Origin: Thermohalobaculum sp965263335
GTDB taxonomy: Bacteria; Pseudomonadota; Alphaproteobacteria; Rhodobacterales; Rhodobacteraceae
NCBI GenBank assembly: GCA_965263335.1
Contig: CBDHHE010000001.1
Span: 3,410,001-3,474,000 of the forward strand
Direction: 5' to 3'
Length of the DNA: 64,000 nucleotides
Every line of letters begins with the position of its first letter. Positions within the stretch are counted from its first letter, which is position 1. Under the pieces are notes generated by a model. That model was not told where the DNA came from and did not search any database. It saw only the letters and a program-made list of their open reading frames with translations. This document shows positions 53,373-62,118 of this stretch, in pieces. Made by a program: the position numbers and the translations under genes.

Positions 53373-53861
53373 GTGCAGGGTATCGAGATTTTCGGCGTCA
53401 CGGCCACGCCCGGTATGCTGGGCATCAGCGCGATCCCCGGGCTCAATGGCAATGCCGACCAGGATGTGCGCATCATTCGCGATTGGGGAGCGACTGTCGT
53501 TCTGACCATGACCGAGATGCGAGAGCTGGAGGCCGTTGGTTCGGGTCAGATCGCCCACCGGCTTGCGGCTATGAACATCGCCTGGCATCACCTGCCGATC
53601 ATCGACTGGGGCGCGCCGCGCGATGGTACGGCAAAGCTCTGGCCGGCGGCGTCGGCAGACGCGCACGCCGCCCTTGATGCGGGTCAACGCGTGCTGGTGC
53701 ACTGCCGTGGCGGATGCGGGCGCTCGGGGATGGCGGCTCTCAGATTGCTGGTCGAACGGGGCGAGGACCCGGAAACGGCCCTCGCCAGATTGCGTGAGGT
53801 CAGGCCTTGTGCCGTCGAGACCAACGCTCAATTCGATTGGGCCGCATCGGCAGCCACTTAG
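53373..53861 (+). CDS. Dual-specificity/tyrosine phosphatase-like protein
   Basis: 162 residues. The signature HCRGGCGRSG gives the CX5R active site, and HHLPIIDWGAP supplies an upstream Asp that could be the general acid. The fold resembles small bacterial dual-specificity or cyclin-dependent-kinase-inhibitor-3-like phosphatases. GTG start at 53373 with AGGGAGGTG just upstream; another GTG lies two codons before. The end overlaps the convergent NTF2-like gene by four bases. Substrate unknown. Confidence 0.8.
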   Translation: MQGIEIFGVTATPGMLGISAIPGLNGNADQDVRIIRDWGATVVLTMTEMRELEAVGSGQIAHRLAAMNIAWHHLPIIDWGAPRDGTAKLWPAASADAHAALDAGQRVLVHCRGGCGRSGMAALRLLVERGEDPETALARLREVRPCAVETNAQFDWAASAAT

Positions 53862-54268
53862 TCCGGATGGCGATGGAAAATCTTGGCAATCACCTTCCAG
53901 TCGCCATCGACCATGATGAAGTTCAGGTAGTCCGTGAACGAAATCGGACCGACGTCTACCTCGATCTTTGCGACCGCCGTGTTTTCGTTGATGAAATCGA
54001 TCATCACCACACGCCCGTTGGGCTCGTAGCCCTTGTCCTTGGCCGCGCCGCGCTGGCGGACCAGATCGAGCCAGGCATCACGGGGCAGAACCATCCGGCT
54101 CCCGTCCGCCTTCAGGTAGTCATAGGCTGCGTAGAGATGGGATTCGGGCAGGAACATCTCGCCTAAGATGTCCGTATCGGCCTCGTTCAGCGCCACGATA
54201 TAGGCATTCGCCGCCGCTGAAACGCCGACATAATCACTGCTAGCATGCAAGCTTGTTGCACCGTCCAT
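53858..54268 (-). CDS. Nuclear transport factor 2-like (SnoaL/lumazine-binding-like) protein
   Basis: 136 residues. AAANAYIVALNEADTDILGEMF and DWKVIAKIFHRHP, with a beta-sheet between, are typical of the Lumazine_bd_2/NTF2-like fold, which ranges from enzymes to ligand binders. The ATG at 54268 has TTGGAGGACGAG upstream. It lies between ffs and dnaX on the same strand. Function unknown. Confidence 0.75.
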   Translation of the reverse strand: MDGATSLHASSDYVGVSAAANAYIVALNEADTDILGEMFLPESHLYAAYDYLKADGSRMVLPRDAWLDLVRQRGAAKDKGYEPNGRVVMIDFINENTAVAKIEVDVGPISFTDYLNFIMVDGDWKVIAKIFHRHPD

Positions 54269-54292
54269 GGGCTCGTCCTCCAATCTGTCGGG

Positions 54293-54392
54293 GGTGAGAG
54301 GCTGGACAACGACCCAAGCGGGGCTCGTTACGGCTGCTTCCTTCCGGACCTGACCGGGTTGGCGAGGCGCTCACCCGCGCCAACCTCTCGAC
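54293..54392 (-). ncRNA. ffs: Signal recognition particle RNA (4.5S type)
   Basis: The minus strand carries the invariant apical domain GGTCAGGTCCGGAAGGAAGC followed by AGCCGTAACGAG, with flanking helices that close (GAGAGG at 54389-54384 with CCTCTC at 54301-54296). About 100 nt, the small bacterial form without an Alu domain. It forms SRP with Ffh for co-translational membrane targeting. ffs lies upstream of dnaX in many bacteria; here two genes lie between. Confidence 0.95.
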
Positions 54393-54396
54393 ATTA

Positions 54397-54425
54397 GATA
54401 TACGCGCTGGCTACGCGCAGCGCAA
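54397..54425 (-). promoter_or_regulatory. Promoter of ffs
   Basis: On the minus strand TTGCGC (54425-54420), a 17-bp spacer, then TATATC (54402-54397), placing the start a few bases before the mature RNA end. Confidence 0.65.
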
Positions 54426-54518
54426 GACAGCGCCGGACAGCGCATTGCCCTGTCGGCGCGATTGGTGCATCAATGACCCGGGCGCGATCGCAGGCCCGTC
54501 TCCCGGAGGACCCCCAAA

Positions 54519-55439
54519 TTGCCGACCGAAACGGCACGCGTCACATACTCGGCAGGTGAGGGATATCTTGACCGGGCCGCACACATGCGCCCGAACGCCC
54601 ACGATTTGCTCGAGACAGATGCAGCGCGAACGATCATCATCCACGCTGGGCGCCTGTTGACGAATGTCGAAACCCCAGGCGCTCCGCATCTTGAATGGTG
54701 CAGACCAGCCGGTGTTGCTGGGGAGCGCGTGTTTCTTGGCATGACAGAGGGGTTGCCGCGATTTGCAATCGACGTCTCTGCCTTGTCCGAGGACGAAGCG
54801 GACGGGGCGTATCGTGGATCGGCAAAGTTCGTGGATTTGCGATCCATCGCAGCAGAATTGACAACCGGCGAGGCATCAGTCGCCGCGACCGCAAAGGGCA
54901 TCACCGACTGGCACAAGACACATCTGTTCTGCGCGCGCTGCGGTGCGCCAAGCGCACCCGATGACGGTGGATGGCGGCGGCGCTGCACGTCATGCGGCGC
55001 TCTGCACTTCCCGCGCACCGATCCGGTCGTGATCATGCTGATCTTGCATGGCGAGAACGTGCTGCTCGGACGGCAAAGCGTCTGGCCCGAGGGACTGCAT
55101 TCCTTGCTTGCGGGGTTCATGGAGCCCGGCGAGACCATCGAAGAGGCCGTCCGGCGCGAAACTTTCGAGGAAGCCGCAATCCGCGTGGGTGCCGTGAAGT
55201 TTCTCGGCTGCCAGCCCTGGCCTTTCCCGTCGAACCTCATGCTTGGGTGTGTCGGTGTCGCGGAGAACAGCGATATCACCATCGATCCGCAGGAACTGGA
55301 AGCCGCGCACTGGGTATCCAAGGATGATATGCGCGTCATCCTTGCAGGAGACCATGCAAAGTTCATGTCGCCGCGGAAAGATGCCATCGCACGCGCTATT
55401 CTGACAGACTGGGTGAACGGCGAAGTTGCGCTACCATGA
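54519..55439 (+). CDS. nudC: NAD+ diphosphatase / NAD-cap RNA decapping enzyme
   Basis: 306 residues. A zinc ribbon (FCARCGAPSAPDDGGWRRRC ... CTSCG) precedes a Nudix domain with the box GFMEPGETIEEAVRRETFEE. CQPWPFPSNLM after the box is the NudC-specific motif (SQPWPFPxS form), which separates it from other Nudix hydrolases. It cleaves NAD(H) and removes NAD caps from RNA. The start appears to be a TTG at 54519, with CCGGAGGACC 9 bases upstream. The flavin reductase follows 20 bp later, probably in one transcript. Confidence 0.92.
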   Translation: MPTETARVTYSAGEGYLDRAAHMRPNAHDLLETDAARTIIIHAGRLLTNVETPGAPHLEWCRPAGVAGERVFLGMTEGLPRFAIDVSALSEDEADGAYRGSAKFVDLRSIAAELTTGEASVAATAKGITDWHKTHLFCARCGAPSAPDDGGWRRRCTSCGALHFPRTDPVVIMLILHGENVLLGRQSVWPEGLHSLLAGFMEPGETIEEAVRRETFEEAAIRVGAVKFLGCQPWPFPSNLMLGCVGVAENSDITIDPQELEAAHWVSKDDMRVILAGDHAKFMSPRKDAIARAILTDWVNGEVALP

Positions 55440-55459
55440 AGCCTCGATAAGGAGGCCCC

Positions 55460-55951
55460 TTGCCCGACGCTATGCAATCCCCTGATGATTCGACGGCGCT
55501 CCGCGGCGCAATGGGTGCCTTCGCGACCGGAGTCACGATCGTGACAGCGATCGACCCGGAGCGCGACGTGCCGGTCGGGTTCACCGCGAACTCATTCACC
55601 TCGGTGTCGCTCGATCCGCCGCTTCTTCTGGTGTGTCTGGCTCATACCTCAGCCGGGTATCGAATTTTTTGCGAGACGGAGAGTTTCACCGTGAACGTGC
55701 TCGAAGCCGGGCAGGAATCGGTGGCGCGCATCTTCGCAACGCGCGGTGCCGACAAGTTCAGGGCAGTGAACTGGCGCCCGGGCAGCCACGGCGATCCGCT
55801 CATCGAAGGCTCGCTTGCCCGATTCGAATGCCGACTGGAACAGCGGGTGAAGGCTGGCGACCACGACATCCTGATGGGTCGCGTCACCGGCTTTTCGCGT
55901 CACGACGGTCGCGCACTCGTCTACCAGGGTGGCACGTTCTCCAAGCTTTGA
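55460..55951 (+). CDS. Flavin reductase family (HpaC-like) protein
   Basis: 163 residues. Opening ALRGAMGAFATGVTIVTA, then GFTANSFTSVSLDPPLLLVC and FTVNVLEAGQESVARIFA, the flavin-reductase split-barrel pattern. It supplies reduced FMN or FAD, usually to a monooxygenase; no monooxygenase gene is adjacent. The start is a TTG at 55460 with a near-perfect AAGGAGG site 5 bases upstream, better than the ATG four codons later. Confidence 0.87.
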   Translation: MPDAMQSPDDSTALRGAMGAFATGVTIVTAIDPERDVPVGFTANSFTSVSLDPPLLLVCLAHTSAGYRIFCETESFTVNVLEAGQESVARIFATRGADKFRAVNWRPGSHGDPLIEGSLARFECRLEQRVKAGDHDILMGRVTGFSRHDGRALVYQGGTFSKL

Positions 55952-55963
55952 CACCGGTTCGGT

Positions 55964-56647
55964 CTAGCGCAGACCGCGCTCTCTCGTGATGGCCTCCCAC
56001 GCATCGTTGATCAATGCCAGGCGCTGCTCGGCCATCCGGCGTGCCTCGCTGGGCACACCGCGCGCAATCATCCGGTCCGGATGGAGTTCGCGGACTAGGT
56101 CACGCCAGTGCGTCCTGATCTCGGTATCGCCGATCCCGGGGTCCACCCCGAGCACCTCGTAAGGGTCCGTCACGTCCGGAAGATGGCGCGCCATAATCGT
56201 TCGAAGTGTGCTGTCAGGAATGCCGAAGATGCGGCCCACCTCGACAATGAAAGCATCCTCTGCGGGATGGAACGTGCCGTCAGCGATCGCGATGTGCACC
56301 AGACCCTCGAGCAGATCGGCCAGAATCTCTGGCCTGTCTTTGAACATCGCTGCGATTTGGCTGGCGTATCCGTCAAAGCCCGCCACATCCTTGCGCGCTA
56401 GGTTGAAGACGCGTGCCGCCTTCGCTTCGTCCTCGGGAGGGATCGTAAAGATCTCGCGGAAGGCGGCGATTTCATCGCGAGTGACCTGCCCGTCTGCCTT
56501 CGCCATTTTTGCCCCCAAGGCGATGACCGCGATGGTGAAGGCAACGGTATGCTCGGGCGGTGACTTGAGGCGCGAAAAGACGGCCGAGAGCGGCTCACCA
56601 TCGACGAGCGCACTGAGGGCGTCAGCAATTCGGGACCAGATCGACAT
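55964..56647 (-). CDS. TerB-DnaJ protein (DjlA-like cochaperone)
   Basis: 227 residues. A TerB-like helical domain (FTIAVIALGAKMAKADGQVT, GLVHIAIADGTFHPAEDAF) is followed by a C-terminal J domain with DPYEVLGVDPG and the HPD motif in RELHPDRM. Unlike E. coli DjlA there is no obvious N-terminal membrane span. It should stimulate DnaK. The ATG at 56647 (MSIWSRIADAL) was preferred to a longer open frame. Confidence 0.88.
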   Translation of the reverse strand: MSIWSRIADALSALVDGEPLSAVFSRLKSPPEHTVAFTIAVIALGAKMAKADGQVTRDEIAAFREIFTIPPEDEAKAARVFNLARKDVAGFDGYASQIAAMFKDRPEILADLLEGLVHIAIADGTFHPAEDAFIVEVGRIFGIPDSTLRTIMARHLPDVTDPYEVLGVDPGIGDTEIRTHWRDLVRELHPDRMIARGVPSEARRMAEQRLALINDAWEAITRERGLR

Positions 56648-56736
56648 TTCCGTCAGTTTATACGAGCCTTCGATGTCACGGGTGACGCAGAATGCCTCAG
56701 CAACTCCTGCTTGCATAACGCACGGACGCGATCGCG

Positions 56737-57375
56737 TCAGCGCTGTTTTTTCAGGTACACGTAGAATGCGCCAGCACCACCATGACGTTGATGTGCCTCA
56801 TATATCCCGACGATCCGATGTGCCAGAGGTGTCGCACGAAGCCAGCTCGGAAACGAGTCACGCAACACGCCTTTGCCCCTGCCGTGCAGGGAGCCGTTGC
56901 TCGATGCGCCTTTTTCACGACCGCCTTTGCCCGTGATCACGAGCACCATCCGATCGCCGCGGGCGAGAGCGCCTGCGAGAAACTTCATACAGGCGTTGTG
57001 TGCTCGTTCGACGGTCATACCGTGAAGGTCCAGTGTCGAATCAGGACGGCGCAGTCCACGCCGTATCCGATCTGCTGTGCGACTGTCCAACCCAGCAGCC
57101 GGCCGGCCGACAGGTCCGACATCCGGGATGTTCTGCGCGAGACTCCACCCTTTCGAAACCTGGGTGATCTCCGCTCGAGTTGGCGCGGCGGGCCGCTGAG
57201 ATTTTTCGATTTTGACGCGGGGTTGCGCCGAGGAGGCAGGCAGCTCAGGGGGAGGCGTGGAAGCGCTGTTCGCGCGCTTCGGCCCCAAAGGTACCGCAGA
57301 TGAGGCGACGCGCTCCCACAAGCGTTCGTCTTCAGGTGAAAGCGCACGCCTTGGGCGTTTGGGAGGATCGCCCAT
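56737..57375 (-). CDS. Smr domain protein
   Basis: 212 residues. A disordered Pro/Ala-rich N-terminal half leads to an Smr domain with TLDLHGMTVERA and VLVITGKGGRE, ending HGGAGAFYVYLKKQR. Smr domains are DNA/RNA nicking or binding modules. In many Alphaproteobacteria it follows the lytic-transglycosylase gene mltA; here it follows the Tim44-like gene by 27 bp. Confidence 0.9.
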   Translation of the reverse strand: MGDPPKRPRRALSPEDERLWERVASSAVPLGPKRANSASTPPPELPASSAQPRVKIEKSQRPAAPTRAEITQVSKGWSLAQNIPDVGPVGRPAAGLDSRTADRIRRGLRRPDSTLDLHGMTVERAHNACMKFLAGALARGDRMVLVITGKGGREKGASSNGSLHGRGKGVLRDSFPSWLRATPLAHRIVGIYEAHQRHGGAGAFYVYLKKQR

Positions 57376-57402
57376 GGCCTCGTGAGAGTCTGCGTCGAGC
57401 GA

Positions 57403-58062
57403 TCAGCTGCCTGTCCCCGTGAGCAACCAGTTGGGATCACGCGCGCCCATTTCGCGGCTGAACGTCCATACATCGCTTTGGCGCCGGATCTCATTTGGAT
57501 CGCCTTCGACGACACGGTTTTCTGCATCGCGCACGGCTGTGATCAGTTCACCGACAAACTTGACGGACACATCCGCCGTCTTCGAGATCGGATCGAACTC
57601 CAGCTGGCTCACCTTGCAATCTTTCACGCCGATGAACCGCGCCTCGACTCTTAGCCCCTGCGATTCCCGCTGCTCAATTCCGCTTTCGAACGCGCTGTAG
57701 ACGTCGGGCGCAAGCAGCGAACGCAGTGTGTCGCGATCCCCTTCTTCATAGGCCATCAGAATCATCTCGTATGCACCGCGCGCGCCACCGAGAAACTCTC
57801 CAAGCGAGAAGTCAGGTTCATGCCTTCGAATCTCCGTGAGTGTTTCACGTTGATCCTCACTGAGCGGGCCCGAGTCGGTTTCGCTTTCCGGTTCGGGGTT
57901 GATCGGGCGCACCACGTCGCTTGAGGCCGTCGCCTCATCTTCGGCGGCACCGTTGCGCAGATACTCCGGCGGTGCCTCGAAGCCCGTCCGAGTGCCGATC
58001 ACTGATTTGAGCCGGAACAGCACGAAGGCGGCGATCGCCACCAACACCAACAATTCAAGCAT
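57403..58062 (-). CDS. Tim44-like domain protein
   Basis: 219 residues. One N-terminal membrane span (LELLVLVAIAAFVLFRL), an acidic linker, and a Tim44-like domain (FLGGARGAYEMILMAYEEGD, LAPDVYSAFESGIEQR, WTFSREMGARDPNWLLTGT). It is related to the mitochondrial import motor subunit Tim44 and the bacterial TimA. It lies in the origin-proximal block and is divergent from fxsA. Confidence 0.93.
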   Translation of the reverse strand: MLELLVLVAIAAFVLFRLKSVIGTRTGFEAPPEYLRNGAAEDEATASSDVVRPINPEPESETDSGPLSEDQRETLTEIRRHEPDFSLGEFLGGARGAYEMILMAYEEGDRDTLRSLLAPDVYSAFESGIEQRESQGLRVEARFIGVKDCKVSQLEFDPISKTADVSVKFVGELITAVRDAENRVVEGDPNEIRRQSDVWTFSREMGARDPNWLLTGTGS

Positions 58063-58248
58063 GTCGAAGCTCTTCCTTCCCGATCGCGGTCGCCGTGATA
58101 TGACGGAGTGTCTTCCTTATGGCGCGGGATCGTTGTCTTTCCGTATCAGTAGCCCCAACTTAGGGACGGAAGGGGCGTGAGTCTATCTGTGCGGACGCAG
58201 ACGGGCGCAGTGTCGCGCCTGAGTGTTGCCAAGGAGAGAGATCAAATC

Positions 58249-58725
58249 ATGTGGCTCGCCGCCATTCTGATCGCAGTTCCGTTGATCGAGATCTTCCTGT
58301 TCATCGAAATTGGTGGACAGATCGGCACTTGGCCGACCATCGGCATTGTGGTGTTAACCGCCGTCGTCGGTTCCGTGCTGCTCCGCCAGCAGGGGCTCGG
58401 CGTGCTGCGGAACGCTCAAAGCCGATTGACGTCGGGCGAGGACCCGGGCCGTCTGCTTGCTGACGGTGTGTTGATCCTCTTCGCGGGCGCGTTGCTGCTC
58501 ACCCCAGGGTTTTTCACGGATGCAGTGGGTTTCGCACTTCTGGTGCCGCCGGTGCGCGGGTTACTATGGGACCGGTTTGCGGCCCGGGTGCGCATATTGA
58601 CGCCAACCGGGCATCCGACGCATTCACCCCGATCGGCCGGGGGCTCAACCATCGATGGAGAGTACGAAGCCGTCGATCCGTCTGCACCACCAAGTCCGGA
58701 ACACCGGGGAACCATCGATCGCTGA
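58249..58725 (+). CDS. fxsA: FxsA family membrane protein
   Basis: 158 residues. Starts LAAILIAVPLIEIFLFIEIG and continues GTWPTIGIVVLTAVVGSVLL with LRQQGLGVLRNAQSRL and LTPGFFTDAVGFALL, all typical of FxsA. Three to four spans and a soluble tail. The ATG at 58249 has AAGGAGAGAG upstream. Lies between Tim44 (divergent) and secB. Function is poorly known; in E. coli it relieves exclusion of phage T7. Confidence 0.92.
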   Translation: MWLAAILIAVPLIEIFLFIEIGGQIGTWPTIGIVVLTAVVGSVLLRQQGLGVLRNAQSRLTSGEDPGRLLADGVLILFAGALLLTPGFFTDAVGFALLVPPVRGLLWDRFAARVRILTPTGHPTHSPRSAGGSTIDGEYEAVDPSAPPSPEHRGTIDR

Positions 58726-58801
58726 TCGCGCGCATTGCAGCGCAGCAAGTGTTCTGATAGGCGGCGTGTGCGAACGGGGAAGCGAGCGCAAGGAGACCGG
58801 T

Positions 58802-59374
58802 ATGTCTGACGAGACCACCAACGCGGGTGACGACGACGCATCCTCGACGGATGGCGCGGCCACGGCGGATGGCGCAACCACGGCGGAAAACGGTGCGACC
58901 ACGGAAGACGCTGCGGCAGCGGCGCAGCAAGCTCCCAACATCAGGATCGTGGCGCATTTCATCCGCGACCTGTCCTTCGAAAACATCGGAATCGTCGAAG
59001 GCGCGAGCCCCGATGCCAAACCCGAGATCACCGTCAACGTGAACCTCGACGCGAAATCGATGGGTGACGATCGCTATCAGCTCTCGCTCAAGATCAATGC
59101 CACTGCGAAGGCAGGCGAGCATACGCGGTTCATCGTCGAGCTCGACTACATCTCGATCTTTGCGATCAGCGGCGTCAAAGCCGAGCACATGCACCCGTTC
59201 CTGTTCATCGAGTGCCCCCGCCAGATCCTGCCGTATGCCCGTCGTGTGATTTCGGACGTCACGCGGGATGGCGGATACCCGCCGTTGATGATCGAGAACA
59301 TCGACTTCGCCAGGCTGTATCGCCAGAAGCTCGAAGAGGTCCGCGCGCAGCAGCAAGGGCAGGCTGAGAACTAG
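58802..59374 (+). CDS. secB: Protein-export chaperone SecB with long acidic N-terminus
   Basis: 190 residues against about 155 for E. coli SecB. Residues 46 onward give the chaperone core: RIVAHFIRDLSFENIG, VNVNLDAKSM, ELDYISIFAISGV, FIECPRQILPYARRVISDVT. The first 45 residues are an acidic Asp/Ala/Thr repeat-like stretch with no hydrophobic pattern. SecB keeps precursors unfolded for SecA. The ATG at 58802 has AAGGAGACC upstream. It ends 8 bp from the convergent dnaQ stop. Confidence 0.95.
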   Translation: MSDETTNAGDDDASSTDGAATADGATTAENGATTEDAAAAAQQAPNIRIVAHFIRDLSFENIGIVEGASPDAKPEITVNVNLDAKSMGDDRYQLSLKINATAKAGEHTRFIVELDYISIFAISGVKAEHMHPFLFIECPRQILPYARRVISDVTRDGGYPPLMIENIDFARLYRQKLEEVRAQQQGQAEN

Positions 59375-59382
59375 ATCAACGT

Positions 59383-60087
59383 TCAACGACGCCAGATCGC
59401 GCCTTCGCCGATCTCGTCGACAAATGCCGTGTGCGCCGCGCGCTCTTCCTCGGTCAAAAGCTGGGGCAAAGGCTTAGGGCGCGCACCCGGCCGCCAAACC
59501 GACTTTTCGTGCGTCGACAAATCGGATCCCTGGTCGGACTTCACATCGAGCGAAAGCCCGCGCTGACGCCCCCCGAGCAATTCAAGGTACACTTCCGCCA
59601 GCAATTCGCTGTCGAGCAAGGCCCCGTGCTTGACGCGCGCGGATCGGTCGACATTGAAACGCTTGCAGAGCGCGTCCAGGTTCGCCTGTGCGCCCGGAAA
59701 CTTCCGCCGAGCCATCGCGAGGGTGTCGACCGCGCGGGTCATCGGAATGGATGGTCGGCTCATCCATTCAAACTCGGCGTTCAAGAAACCTATGTCGAAG
59801 CTCGCGTTGTGGATCACTAATTTTGCATCACCGATGAAGTCGACAAAAGCGTCCGCCACTTCAGCAAACAACGGCTTCTCACGCAGGAACTCGTCTCCGA
59901 GACCGTGCACCTCGAAAGCCTCGCGCGGCATAGACCGTTCCGGATTGATGTACTGATGATAGACATTGCCAGTCGGCAGGTGGTTGATCAGCTCGACGCA
60001 CCCGATCTCCACGATGCGATGGCGCCCTTCGGGATGATGCGGATCAATGCCCGTTGTTTCGGTGTCCATCACAATCTCGCGCATCAT
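59383..60087 (-). CDS. dnaQ: DNA polymerase III epsilon subunit (proofreading exonuclease)
   Basis: 234 residues. DEDDh exonuclease motifs: Exo I MDTETTGIDP, Exo II HNASFDIGFLNAEF, Exo III KHGALLDSELLAEVYLEL. A short C-terminal part would bind the polymerase alpha subunit. ATGA overlap with coaE. Last gene of the leftward operon that begins at the origin. Confidence 0.96.
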   Translation of the reverse strand: MMREIVMDTETTGIDPHHPEGRHRIVEIGCVELINHLPTGNVYHQYINPERSMPREAFEVHGLGDEFLREKPLFAEVADAFVDFIGDAKLVIHNASFDIGFLNAEFEWMSRPSIPMTRAVDTLAMARRKFPGAQANLDALCKRFNVDRSARVKHGALLDSELLAEVYLELLGGRQRGLSLDVKSDQGSDLSTHEKSVWRPGARPKPLPQLLTEEERAAHTAFVDEIGEGAIWRR

Positions 60088-60677
60088 CGTTCTCCCGAAA
60101 GCTCTTCGATGAGCTCGTCCACCTGTCGGCGTGCGGCGGCCATCCCCAGGCTCGTGTCGATGACGAAATCTGCGCGGCGGCGCTTCTCGGCATCAGGCAA
60201 TTGCTTCGCGAGAATGCTCTCCAGTTGCGCCTCTGTCATTCCCGGACGCTCGAGCACTCTTTGGCGCTGTACCTCCTCCGGCGCAGTGACCACGACCACA
60301 CGGTCCAGCCAGAGCTCGGCGCGAGTCTCGAACAACAGTGGAATGTCGCAGAGCACAATCGGATGACCCTGTGCCTTAGCCGCCTCGATGAATGTCCGGC
60401 GATCTTCCGCCACGAGCGGGTGGATGGCATCTTCGATCCGTGAAAGCATGACTGGATCATCAATCACGAGCGCGCGCAGTCGGGACCGGTCCACGCCTTG
60501 TGCGGTCACCGCCTCGGGCGCGATTTCAGCGATCGCAGCTGCACCGCTGCCGCCGGGTTCATAAAGTTTGTGCACGACCGCATCCGCATCCCAAACCGGA
60601 ATACCTGCATCGAAGAACATGCGAGCCGTTGTCGATTTTCCCATCCCGATCGAACCAGTGAGGCCAAGAACGATCAT
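60084..60677 (-). CDS. coaE: Dephospho-CoA kinase
   Basis: 197 residues. P-loop GLTGSIGMGKSTTA, then FFDAGIPVWDADAVVHKLY, HPLVAEDRRTFIE and VLCDIPLLFETRAE, the standard CoaE pattern. Final step of CoA synthesis. Overlaps its neighbours by four bases on both sides. Confidence 0.96.
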   Translation of the reverse strand: MIVLGLTGSIGMGKSTTARMFFDAGIPVWDADAVVHKLYEPGGSGAAAIAEIAPEAVTAQGVDRSRLRALVIDDPVMLSRIEDAIHPLVAEDRRTFIEAAKAQGHPIVLCDIPLLFETRAELWLDRVVVVTAPEEVQRQRVLERPGMTEAQLESILAKQLPDAEKRRRADFVIDTSLGMAAARRQVDELIEELSGER

Positions 60678-61522
60678 CTCAGCTCCGCCAGACAGGCTTG
60701 ACGCAGGGCGGGTGTCACAGTCGGGTCCATACCGAACCAGGCTCGAAAACCTGGCCTTGCCTGGTGCAGCAACATGCCGAGCCCGTCGACGGTTGGCATA
60801 CCCCGGGCACGTGCATCAGCCAGCAATGGAGTTTCGAGCGGTGCGTAGACGATATCGTGTACCAACGCATCGGCGGGAGCGTCATCGAGACTGAGATCGA
60901 GCGCAGGCTGTCCCGCCATTCCAAGGCTAGTTGTGTTCACAATCAAAGCCGCGTCACGCAGCGCAATCGATCGGTCGGCCCACGACACACCGAAAACTCC
61001 TTTACCGAAATGTGCAGCCAGAGTCTCCGCCCGGCTAAGCGTCCGGTTTGCAATGCGGATCTCGGGCGCACCTGAATTCTTCAGTGCGAACACTGCAGCA
61101 CGAGCAGCCCCGCCGGCACCAAACACCACGACCGGTCCGCGCGCCGCCGACCAGGCAACGCAGGCATGCCGGAGATTTTCTATGAACCCGAATGCATCCG
61201 TATTGTCTGCGTGAATCCCATCCTGCCCGAACCGCAGGGTGTTTGCAGCTCCGATCTGCGTGGCCGTCTCGGAAACAGTGTCGGCGATCTCAAGCGCCAT
61301 CTGCTTGTGCGGCAGCGTCACGTTCACGCCTCGGAAACCTGCTTCGGCCAACGCTGGCACGACCTTGTGGAAGGACTCGCGCGCAATCAAAAGCGGAACG
61401 TAATGCCCATCGATGCCATGTGCTTGGAACCAGTGGCGAAAAATGTGCGGTGAGCGGGAATGAGCGATCGGATCTCCGCACACACCTGCAAGCAGGGGTC
61501 TCTTGTCGTGATCCTGCTTCAT
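60674..61522 (-). CDS. aroE: Shikimate dehydrogenase
   Basis: 282 residues. Shikimate-binding AHSRSPHIF, catalytic Lys in NVTLPHKQMA, NTDAFGF, NADP loop VVFGAGGAARAAVFAL and RIANRTLSRAE. Reduces 3-dehydroshikimate in aromatic amino acid synthesis. Four-base overlaps with maf and coaE. Confidence 0.95.
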   Translation of the reverse strand: MKQDHDKRPLLAGVCGDPIAHSRSPHIFRHWFQAHGIDGHYVPLLIARESFHKVVPALAEAGFRGVNVTLPHKQMALEIADTVSETATQIGAANTLRFGQDGIHADNTDAFGFIENLRHACVAWSAARGPVVVFGAGGAARAAVFALKNSGAPEIRIANRTLSRAETLAAHFGKGVFGVSWADRSIALRDAALIVNTTSLGMAGQPALDLSLDDAPADALVHDIVYAPLETPLLADARARGMPTVDGLGMLLHQARPGFRAWFGMDPTVTPALRQACLAELR

Positions 61523-62118
61523 TCGTTCAAAACTCCCCGAACACGGAGATAGGCAAGCACCTCAAGCAGCGGCAAGCCCATTATCGTGAAAAGATCACCT
61601 TCAATGCGCGCGAAGAGCTGCGCACCCGCTCCTTCGATATGGTAGCAACCAACAGACGACAACACGTCCTCACCATGCTCGGAAACATAGCGGTCGATGA
61701 ACCCGCTCGAAAGCGTCCGCATTGTCAATCGCGCCGTGCCGATGAATCGCCACACGGGCGTGCTGTCGACAACGAAGACCGCGGCCGACAGGAGTGAATG
61801 TGTCTTGCCTGAGAGCGCCGTCAACGTCTCGGCCACACCTTCGAGGTTGGTTGCCTTCGTGAAGACATGTCCCTCGCAGTCCAGAACCTGATCCGATCCC
61901 AGAACCAACGCACCGGTTCTGCGCGAACTGATACGCATGGCTTTAAGTTCGGCCAGCACATCCGCAATGTCGCGTGACGGCGCACCTTCAGCCAGCATCG
62001 AGTCGACAACGACCTGTTCCTCGATTCGGGCCGGGACAGTCTCAATCGAGACGCCGGCGTTCACCAGCATCGTGCGTCTCGCAGCACTCATACTTGCCAG
62101 AACCAGATCTGCAGTCAT
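61519..62118 (-). CDS. Maf family nucleotide pyrophosphatase
   Basis: 199 residues. LASMSAARRTMLVNAGV at the start, VLGSDQVLDCEG in the centre and DVLSSVGCYHIEGAGAQLF near the end, the Maf family pattern. Hydrolyses non-canonical or particular nucleoside triphosphates; which one is not decidable. Coupled to the regulator gene upstream and aroE downstream by four-base overlaps. Confidence 0.93.
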   Translation of the reverse strand: MTADLVLASMSAARRTMLVNAGVSIETVPARIEEQVVVDSMLAEGAPSRDIADVLAELKAMRISSRRTGALVLGSDQVLDCEGHVFTKATNLEGVAETLTALSGKTHSLLSAAVFVVDSTPVWRFIGTARLTMRTLSSGFIDRYVSEHGEDVLSSVGCYHIEGAGAQLFARIEGDLFTIMGLPLLEVLAYLRVRGVLNE

